DNA from: Agrococcus sp. SGAir0287
GTDB taxonomy: Bacteria > Actinomycetota > Actinomycetes > Actinomycetales > Microbacteriaceae
DNA length: 64,000 bases
Direction: 5' to 3'
Assembly: GCF_005484985.1 (NCBI RefSeq)
Contig: NZ_CP027942.1
Coordinates: 2,232,001 to 2,296,000 of the forward strand
The stretch's first letter is position 1. Every line of letters begins with the position of its first letter. Positions 58,466 through 64,000 of this stretch are shown here, piece by piece. The position numbers were made by a program, and so were the translations under genes. The notes under the pieces are model-generated. The model was not told the DNA's origin, did not search any database, and saw only the letters and a program-made list of their open reading frames with translations.

Positions 58466-59038
58466 ATGGTGGACGTGGTGGGCGAGAAGCGGGCGATCCG
58501 CGAGCGCGTGCGCGCATCCCGCCGCGCGCGCAGCGACGAGGAGCGTCGCGCCGACGACGCGGCGATCGCGGACGCCGCCATCGCGCTGCTCGAGGAGCTC
58601 GGCGCGCGCGACGTCGCCGCCTACCTCTCGCTGCCCGACGAGCCGGGCACGGATGCCATCCTCGCGTGGGCGCGCGACCACGGCGTCCGCGTGCTGCTGC
58701 CGATCGCACGACAGGACGGGCTGCTCGACTGGGCGGAGCAGGGCGAGGCGATCGTCGAGGGCGCGTTCGGGCTCCCGGAGCCGACCGGCGAGGTGCTGCC
58801 GCCCACCGTGCTGTGCGACGTCGACGTCATCCTCGCGCCCGCATCCGCCGTCGACGCGCGCGGCATGCGCATGGGATGGGGCCGCGGCTACTTCGACAAG
58901 GCGCTCGGCGCGCTCGGCCGCAGGCCGCCGGTGTACGCGCTCGTCCACGACGATGAGATCCTGGATGCCGTGCCCGCCGAGGCGCACGACCAGCCCGTCG
59001 ACGGCATCCTCTCGCCGTCCGGCCGACGCACCTTCTGA
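58466..59038 (+). CDS. 5-formyltetrahydrofolate cyclo-ligase
   Basis: 190 residues. EKRAIRERVRASRRARSDEE is the N-terminal ATP-binding region, YLSLPDEPGTDAILAWAR the middle, and GMRMGWGRGYFDKALGAL the catalytic and substrate-binding loop. It converts 5-formyl-THF to 5,10-methenyl-THF using ATP. It is first of a plus-strand unit with the FmdB and mscL genes. The order near galU, rimJ and mscL is conserved in actinobacteria. Confidence 0.96.
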   Translation: MVDVVGEKRAIRERVRASRRARSDEERRADDAAIADAAIALLEELGARDVAAYLSLPDEPGTDAILAWARDHGVRVLLPIARQDGLLDWAEQGEAIVEGAFGLPEPTGEVLPPTVLCDVDVILAPASAVDARGMRMGWGRGYFDKALGALGRRPPVYALVHDDEILDAVPAEAHDQPVDGILSPSGRRTF

Positions 59039-59051
59039 CAAGGACCACGCC

Positions 59052-59366
59052 ATGCCCGTCTACGCCTACCAGTGCACCGCCTGCGGCACCGCCATCGAGG
59101 TGCGCCAGTCGTTCACCGACGACGCCCTCACCGTCTGCGAGACGTGCGGGGGCCGCCTGCGCAAGCGCTTCGACGCCATCGGCGTCACGTTCAAGGGCTC
59201 GGGCTTCTACCGCACCGACTCGCGCGCCGGCACGACGGGCGCCGCGAGCGGCGGCTCCGGCGGCGGCTCCGACTCGGGATCGTCCTCGAGCACGGCCAAG
59301 GAGGCGAAGCCGTCGTCGACGAGCAGCCCCTCCACCTCGTCGTCGAGCTCGACCGCCTCCAGCTGA
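59052..59366 (+). CDS. FmdB family zinc-ribbon protein
   Basis: 104 residues. The zinc ribbon MPVYAYQCTACGTAIEVRQS ... VCETCGGRLRKRF has two CxxC pairs, followed by GVTFKGSGFYRTDSR, the standard FmdB regulatory-protein ending. The rest is a disordered Gly/Ser/Thr-rich tail (for example SGGGSDSGSSSSTAK). FmdB-type proteins are named for a putative amidase-operon regulator, but the actual function is unsettled. It starts 13 nt after the cyclo-ligase stop. Confidence 0.93.
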   Translation: MPVYAYQCTACGTAIEVRQSFTDDALTVCETCGGRLRKRFDAIGVTFKGSGFYRTDSRAGTTGAASGGSGGGSDSGSSSSTAKEAKPSSTSSPSTSSSSSTASS

Positions 59367-59405
59367 CACCGCGTCTACCGGACGCATCACGAAGGGACAG
59401 GCATC

Positions 59406-59807
59406 GTGCAGGGATTCAAGGAGTTCATCCTCCGCGGCAACGTCGTGGAGCTGGCGGTCGCGGTCGTCATCGGCACCGCGTTCACGAACATCGTGACCCA
59501 GATCGTCGAGGGGCTCATCAATCCGCTCATCGCGGCGATCGCCGGGCAGAGCGACTTCTCGGACGTCGAGCTCGGCATCTTCAAGATCGGCCTCGTCATC
59601 GGGGCGATCATCAACTTCCTCATCATCGCCGCGGTCGTCTACTTCGCCATGGTCATGCCGATGGCGAAGTTCAAGGAGCGTCAGGCGAAGCGCCGCGGCA
59701 CGACGGAGGAGGCCGCGAAGGAGACCGACGTCGACGTGCTGCAGGACATCCGCGAGCTGCTGCGCCAGCAGGCGCGCACCGCGCCCCCGGCGACCACGCA
59801 GCAGTAG
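59406..59807 (+). CDS. mscL: Large-conductance mechanosensitive channel
   Basis: 133 residues. KEFILRGNVVELAVAVVIGT is the amphipathic N-helix and first pore helix of MscL, ending with AFTNIVTQIVEGLINPLIAA. The second helix is GAIINFLIIAAVVYFAMVMP, and a cytoplasmic helix (VDVLQDIRELLRQQ) closes the pentamer bundle. It opens under membrane tension to release solutes in osmotic downshock. The start is GTG 59406 with AAGGGA upstream. Length is normal. Confidence 0.97.
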   Translation: MQGFKEFILRGNVVELAVAVVIGTAFTNIVTQIVEGLINPLIAAIAGQSDFSDVELGIFKIGLVIGAIINFLIIAAVVYFAMVMPMAKFKERQAKRRGTTEEAAKETDVDVLQDIRELLRQQARTAPPATTQQ

Positions 59808-59951
59808 CCCGCCGCCGGCGACGCAGCAGCAGCTCGGCGCCGGCTGCGCATCGCACCAGTCGGTCGAGGAGCGCGAGCGAACGCGAGCACGCGTCACGAG
59901 ACACGAGCCAGCGCCCGGGCTCCGCGCGTCAGGACGCCCGTCGCGGGCCGG

Positions 59952-60971
59952 TCAGCCGGCGTGCCACCCGAGCGCCGGCGCGACGTGCCGCGCGAACGAC
60001 TCGACGATGCGCAGGTTCGCGGCGACGCCCAGCTGCGACGGGATGGTCAGCAGCAGCGTGTCCGACTCCATCACGGCGCGGTCGGCGCGCAGCTGCTCGA
60101 TCAGCACGTCGGGCTCGGCGGCGTAGGTCTTGCCGAACGTCGAGCGGAAGCCGTCGATGACGCCGACCTGATCCCGGCCGGCGGCGCCGCCGAACATGAG
60201 GGCCTCCTGCTGCGACGTGATCGGGAAGATCGAGCGGCTCACCGACGTGCGTCCCTCCCCTGCGTGCCCGGCGGCCCGCCATGCCGCGCGGAAGGCGGCG
60301 AGCTGCTCCGCCTGCAGGTCGCCGAACGGCATGCCCCGATCCTCCGTCAGCAGGGTCGAGGACATGAGGTGCATGCCCTGGGTGCCGGTGCGGATCGCCG
60401 TCTCGGTCGACCCCGCGCCCCACCACACGTTGCCGCGCAGCGTCGGCGAGTGCGGCTCGATGCGCTGCCTGCCGCGGCCGCCGCCGAAGGGGCTGTCGGG
60501 GTCGCGCTCGGCGATCGGCTCGCCCTCGATGGCGGCGAGGAACGTCTCGAGGTGCCGCGCGGCGAGGTCGGCGCCGCGCTCGTCGTCACCGTGGTAGCCG
60601 AAGTGCTCGTAGCCGCGCACGACCGTCTCGGGGCTCCCGCGCGAGATGCCGAGCATGAGCCTGCCGCCGGCGATGAGATCGAGCGCCGCCGCCTCCTCCG
60701 CGAGGTAGAGCGGGTTCTCGTAGCGCATGTCGACGACGCCCGTGCCGACGTGGATGCGCTGCGTGCGCGCCGCGATCGCCGAGAGCAGGGGCATGGGTGC
60801 CGCGTGCTGGCGCGCGAAGTGATGCACGCGCATCGCCGTGACGTCGACGCCGAGCTCGTCCATGGCCACGGCGAGGTCGATCGCCTGCAGCAGGGTGTCC
60901 TGCGCGGTCAGCTCGCGGCCGCCGCCGAGGGGTCCGTAGTGGCCGAAGGAGAGGGTGCCGAAGCGTCGCAC
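59952..60971 (-). CDS. LLM class flavin-dependent oxidoreductase
   Basis: 339 residues, a bacterial luciferase-like TIM barrel using F420 or FMN. The N-terminus has AMDELGVDVTAMRVHHFARQ. IHVGTGVVDMRYENPLYLAE, ALDLIAGGRLMLGISRGSPE and RGNVWWGAGSTETAIRTG are the cofactor-site segments. The family is often encoded near dehydrogenases, but the substrate cannot be read. The start is GTG 60971 with TAGGCT 6 nt upstream. It is convergent with mscL across 144 bp, in which I see no gene. Confidence 0.92.
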   Translation of the reverse strand: MRRFGTLSFGHYGPLGGGRELTAQDTLLQAIDLAVAMDELGVDVTAMRVHHFARQHAAPMPLLSAIAARTQRIHVGTGVVDMRYENPLYLAEEAAALDLIAGGRLMLGISRGSPETVVRGYEHFGYHGDDERGADLAARHLETFLAAIEGEPIAERDPDSPFGGGRGRQRIEPHSPTLRGNVWWGAGSTETAIRTGTQGMHLMSSTLLTEDRGMPFGDLQAEQLAAFRAAWRAAGHAGEGRTSVSRSIFPITSQQEALMFGGAAGRDQVGVIDGFRSTFGKTYAAEPDVLIEQLRADRAVMESDTLLLTIPSQLGVAANLRIVESFARHVAPALGWHAG

Positions 60972-60977
60972 GACTCC

Positions 60978-60983
60978 AGCCTA
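60978..60983 (-). promoter_or_regulatory. Leaderless -10 of the LLM oxidoreductase gene
   Basis: TAGGCT on the minus strand, 6 nt from GTG 60971. Confidence 0.5.
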
Positions 60984-61024
60984 CTCCGGAATCCGTAGCG
61001 GTCGCCCACGTCCGCCGACGGCGT

Positions 61025-61237
61025 TCAGCCCCAGTGCGGCGGCCGGTCGCCGCGCAGGCGGTCGTCGTTCTCGGTCGACTGCCGCGGCTCGGGCGCCGGC
61101 TCGCGCGAGGCGCCGTCGACCGGTCCCGTCGACACGCGTCGGCCGCGGCGACGCACGACGAGCGGCTCGGTCGCCGCGTCCTCCACGAGCCCGTCCTCGC
61201 GGATGCGAGGCTCCTCGCCCGTGCTGGCCTCGCTCAC
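61025..61237 (-). CDS. Small charged protein coupled to the helicase-like gene
   Basis: 70 residues with no hydrophobic segment, probably disordered: acidic first third (EASTGEEPRIREDGLVEDAA), a basic centre (VVRRRGRRVSTG), and a distinctive end DDRLRGDRPPHWG. The GTG at 61237 overlaps the stop of the helicase-like gene (GTGA), so the two are translated together. No family recognised. The tight coupling suggests a partner or regulator of the large protein. Confidence 0.65.
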   Translation of the reverse strand: MSEASTGEEPRIREDGLVEDAATEPLVVRRRGRRVSTGPVDGASREPAPEPRQSTENDDRLRGDRPPHWG

Positions 61238-64000
61238 GCGTCGGCGTCGGCGCCGACGAGCTCGGCGATGCGGCCAGCCACGGCGTCGGGATCGGTGAAC
61301 AGCTCGAACGCGTGCACGCGCATGGTGTGCCAGCCGAGGCGTCGCAGGTGCTCCGGCCGCACGCGCAGGCTCTCCCGCAGCGGTCGGTCGTCGTCGTGGT
61401 CCGTCTCGATCGCGGCGCAGACGCCGCCGTTGGCGACGACGAGCGGCAGGCCGGCGTGGTCGACGGACGTCCGCAGGCCGCGCGCCTCGAGACGCCGCGC
61501 GAGATCGACGAGCAGCGGATCGCCGCCGCGCGTCGACCGCGTCACGTGCGGGCGCTCGGCCTCGAGCAGCACGTCGCGCAGCACCGCGGCGCCGTGCTCG
61601 AGCTGCTGGTCGTCGAGGTCGGACGCCTGGAACGCCGCCACGAGCGTCATCGCCTTGCGCGCGCGCGTCATGGCGACGGCGAGCATGCGGTCCCCGCCGG
61701 GCTGCGCGAGCCGGCCGAGGTCGATGGCGCGACCGTAGCGGGTCCGCGCGTAGCCCACGGAGAAGATGACGCGGTCGCGGCTCAGCGCGTTCGCGTGGGC
61801 GACGTCCGCGACGACGAAGGGCTCGTCGCGCTCGGCGACGACGAAGTCGGCGAAGGCGCCGGGCTGCCCGAGTGCCTGCACGACCGCCTGCTGCACGCGC
61901 ACCTCGTGCCGCTCGTTGCCCGTCACGACCATGAGGGACTCGTGCGGGCGCGACCGCGCGTGGTGCGTGACGAGGGCGATGACGCGCTCGACCTCGGCAT
62001 CGGGGCTCTCGACGAGCGCGGATCGCTGGTCGGGCAGGCCGAACGCGTCCTGCACGGTCGAGACCGTGAGGGATGCGTGGCCGAGGAACGTGCCCGCCCA
62101 CGGCAGCGTCTCGATGGCGCCGTCGTAGAAGCGCCGCGAGACGGCCTCGATGAGGTCCGCGCCGCCGGTGCGGTACGTGCGCGTCAGGCGATGCACGGGC
62201 AGGACCTCGGCGAGGCGCGCGAGCGCCGACTCGCCGTGCAGCTCGTCGGGGCTGCCGAGCTCCATCGAGGGTCGGACGCCGAGGGCCGAGATGCCGACGT
62301 CGAAGGGCGACGGGATCTGCGTCGCCGGGTCGCCGATCGCGACGACCTGCGGCGCGCGCGTCATGGCTCCGACGACCTCGGCGAGCGTCACGGCGCCCGC
62401 GTCGAGCACGACGACGACGTCGAACGGGATGGAGCGGGCGATGCGGTGCACGTCGTAGGGGCTCGCGAGCCACACGGGCGCGATCGTCCGCGACACGTGC
62501 GGCGCTCGCCCCTGGAGGGTCGCCGGGTCGAGCCCGCCGCCGCGCAGCATCGAGCGGAGCGCCTCCGCCTCGTCGGGATGGTCGGCGATCGCGAGGCGCC
62601 ACGACTGCGCGAGCTGCCACGCCAGTCGGGCAGCGGCGGCGTCGACGTGCGCCTCGTCGACCAGGGCGAAGTCCGACTCGAGCCGCTCGAGCACGGTCGT
62701 GTTGCCGCGCAGCAGCGCGCGCTCGCGCTGCAGCAGCAGCTCGAGCGCCGACTGCCACCACGCGAGGTCGAGCTCGTGCGCGACCTCGACGTGCTCGACG
62801 TGCCGCGTGGCGAGGTCGGCGACGAGCGGCTCGAGCTCGAGCTCGGCGAGCGTCGACATGAGCGCGGCACGCTCCTGGATGCTGTCGAGGGCCTCCGAGG
62901 GTGCCGCGAGCTCGTCGAGGCGCTCCTGCAGGGCGTCGAGCGGCAGGTCGACGAGGCTCGGCGCATCCGTGCCGACGAGCGCGGCGTCGATGCGCTCGAG
63001 CGCCGTCAGTGCGTCGCGGTGCAGCGCCTCGAGCGCGCCGAGGCCCGTCGGCACGCTCGGCACGGCACCGTCGGGCGCCCAGCGCGTCCACTGCTTGCGC
63101 TGGCGCTGCACGCCCTCGAGCGCCGCGTGGAGGTCGGGGATCGTCGCGCCGGCGCGCACGTACTCGAGCGCGTGCTTGCGCAGGCGTCGACGCTGCATGC
63201 CGCCGAGCGCGGCGTTGGCCTCGCGCCTGGGGCCCGTCGCGGTGATGAGCTCGCCGAGGGGCCGGTCGAAGACCGAGGGCACGAAGCGGTCGAGCGTGTC
63301 GCGGATGTCGGCGAGGAGCCGCAGCTGCCCGCCGAGCTCGGCGACGGAGGCGAAGGGGCGCAGCTTCGTGCCGCCGAGCACCGTGCGGCCCTCGGCGACG
63401 AGCGCGGCGAGCGCGCCGTGCGCGAGCCGCTCGGCGTCGGCGCGCGCGGCGGCGGCGTCGCCGTCGTTCGTGAAGTTGGCGCCGTACCAGGGCGTGTCCT
63501 CCGGACCGAATCGGAACTGCCCGAGCTCGGCGGCCTGCACCATCGTCGCCGCGGTGCGCGGGCGGTCCTGCGCGAGCCGGCGCACGGTGTCCGCGGACAG
63601 GCGCGCCTGCGTCTGCGGCGGCGTCGGCAGCATCGCCAGGCGCGAGAGCTCCTTCAAGCAGTCGAGCACCGAGACGCCGAGGTCGTCGTCGACGCGTCGC
63701 AGCGCGCCGCGGTAGTCGAGCAGCACCTTGCGCAGCCGCTCGAGCGCGTCGTCGATCTCGGTCGTGTCCGGCCGCTCGGCCTGCTCGCTGCGCGTGATGG
63801 CGGCGATGAGGTCGCGGCGCAGCGTCTGCGTGCGCACGGCGAGGCCCGGAAGTCCCGTCGCGGCGAGCCGGTCGACGATGCCCTGCGTCGTCGCGCGCCG
63901 CGGGCTCACGACGAGCACGCGGCGATCCTCGTCGACGAGCGCGCCGATCGCGTTGACGACCGTCTGCGTCACGCCCGAGCCGGGCAGCGCCTCGACGACG
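61234..64000 (-). CDS. Superfamily 1 helicase-like protein with degenerate ATPase motifs and REase-like C-terminus (partial)
   Basis: Over 920 residues are present; the 5' end is beyond the window. The layout is that of DNA2/UPF1-like SF1 helicases with a C-terminal REase_MTES_1575-type domain. However, the P-loop reads LPGSGVTQTVVNAIG: the Lys of P-G-T-G-K-T-Q is Val (63970-63972). Motif II is VVVVLDAGAVTLAEV instead of 'DEAS'. Motif III-like GDPATQIPSPF, motif IV-like LTRTYRTGGADL and motif VI AMTRARKAMTLV remain. The C-terminus (LARRLEARGLRTSV ... CAAIETDHDDD ... RRLGWHTMRVHAFEL) keeps the E-x-D but lacks the usual 'ID' acid. It may be a non-catalytic paralogue. Confidence 0.85.
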   Translation of the reverse strand, partial: VVEALPGSGVTQTVVNAIGALVDEDRRVLVVSPRRATTQGIVDRLAATGLPGLAVRTQTLRRDLIAAITRSEQAERPDTTEIDDALERLRKVLLDYRGALRRVDDDLGVSVLDCLKELSRLAMLPTPPQTQARLSADTVRRLAQDRPRTAATMVQAAELGQFRFGPEDTPWYGANFTNDGDAAAARADAERLAHGALAALVAEGRTVLGGTKLRPFASVAELGGQLRLLADIRDTLDRFVPSVFDRPLGELITATGPRREANAALGGMQRRRLRKHALEYVRAGATIPDLHAALEGVQRQRKQWTRWAPDGAVPSVPTGLGALEALHRDALTALERIDAALVGTDAPSLVDLPLDALQERLDELAAPSEALDSIQERAALMSTLAELELEPLVADLATRHVEHVEVAHELDLAWWQSALELLLQRERALLRGNTTVLERLESDFALVDEAHVDAAAARLAWQLAQSWRLAIADHPDEAEALRSMLRGGGLDPATLQGRAPHVSRTIAPVWLASPYDVHRIARSIPFDVVVVLDAGAVTLAEVVGAMTRAPQVVAIGDPATQIPSPFDVGISALGVRPSMELGSPDELHGESALARLAEVLPVHRLTRTYRTGGADLIEAVSRRFYDGAIETLPWAGTFLGHASLTVSTVQDAFGLPDQRSALVESPDAEVERVIALVTHHARSRPHESLMVVTGNERHEVRVQQAVVQALGQPGAFADFVVAERDEPFVVADVAHANALSRDRVIFSVGYARTRYGRAIDLGRLAQPGGDRMLAVAMTRARKAMTLVAAFQASDLDDQQLEHGAAVLRDVLLEAERPHVTRSTRGGDPLLVDLARRLEARGLRTSVDHAGLPLVVANGGVCAAIETDHDDDRPLRESLRVRPEHLRRLGWHTMRVHAFELFTDPDAVAGRIAELVGADADA

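Noticed and set aside
59808..59951. Possible gene or RNA in the mscL/LLM gap
   Set aside because: 144 bp with only weak GC-rich self-complementarity and no convincing frame, terminator or promoter.
61234..64000. Calling the terminal gene an anti-phage defence helicase-nuclease
   Set aside because: The domain layout is reminiscent of defence-associated helicases, but catalytic residues are missing, the 5' end is not visible and no other defence gene is nearby.

Overview
The window is very GC-rich DNA (about 73% by inspection), densely packed with genes on both strands. It has no rRNA, insertion sequence, phage or CRISPR array. The gene content is actinobacterial: Lsr2, protein O-mannosyltransferase, LytR-CpsA-Psr protein, an LLM-class flavin oxidoreductase, DUF4349 and DUF3467 proteins, and a REase_MTES_1575-like helicase. 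Codon use, the start-site pattern and the gene set suggest a member of the Microbacteriaceae, possibly Agrococcus-like; that family assignment is inference. A striking property is that at least 25 genes have a TAnnnT-like -10 hexamer 6-7 nt upstream of the start codon. This is the layout of leaderless mRNAs, and I used it to fix several starts.

Layout. (1) 1-10.4 kb: conserved housekeeping block with ABC-F, DUF3467, ispE, rsmA, tatD, metG and rsmI on the minus strand and a divergent O-mannosyltransferase; a 48-bp tandem repeat fills the rsmI/pmt gap. (2) 10.4-24.1 kb: hydrolases, an aldo/keto reductase, a DUF1540 protein, lipoproteins, an SF2 helicase, an ABC-2 exporter divergent from a two-component system, a second ABC-F protein, a GNAT protein and an SRPBCC protein. 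(3) 24.1-38.6 kb: hrpA, a type-B carboxylesterase, a thiolase-SDR operon, an MFS transporter, an aldo/keto reductase with a TetR regulator, a DUF4349 lipoprotein, a secreted S1 protease and a maltokinase-like kinase. (4) 38.6-56.5 kb: lsr2 with an AT-rich phased operator-like array, then a plus-strand surface-polysaccharide operon of eleven genes, nearly all with 1-4 bp overlaps (39317-53238), then minus-strand BY-kinase, low-molecular-weight Tyr phosphatase and galU. (5) 56.6-59.8 kb: tRNA-Ala(CGC), a GlpR-like membrane protein, a rimJ-like GNAT protein, 5-formyl-THF cyclo-ligase, an FmdB protein and mscL. (6) 59.9-64 kb: an LLM oxidoreductase, a 70-aa protein and the 3' part of a large helicase-like gene whose ATPase motifs are degenerate.

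How the genes fit together. The polysaccharide operon encodes a 4,6-dehydratase, a tandem PLP-aminotransferase fusion, a priming phosphoglycosyl transferase, two GT4 transferases, a complete CapE-CapF-CapG set for UDP-N-acetyl-L-fucosamine, a flippase-like protein and an LCP ligase. The BY-kinase/phosphatase pair probably controls chain length or export, and GalU supplies UDP-glucose. No Wzy-type polymerase is seen. Regions 1 and 5 are, from memory, neighbours in Mycobacterium tuberculosis, so the 45 kb between them looks like accessory DNA separating two parts of a conserved block. Points most worth a second look are the degenerate helicase with its 70-aa partner, the tandem PLP fusion, the phased GAATG array at lsr2, the leaderless promoter pattern, and the nested hairpins flanking the thiolase operon.
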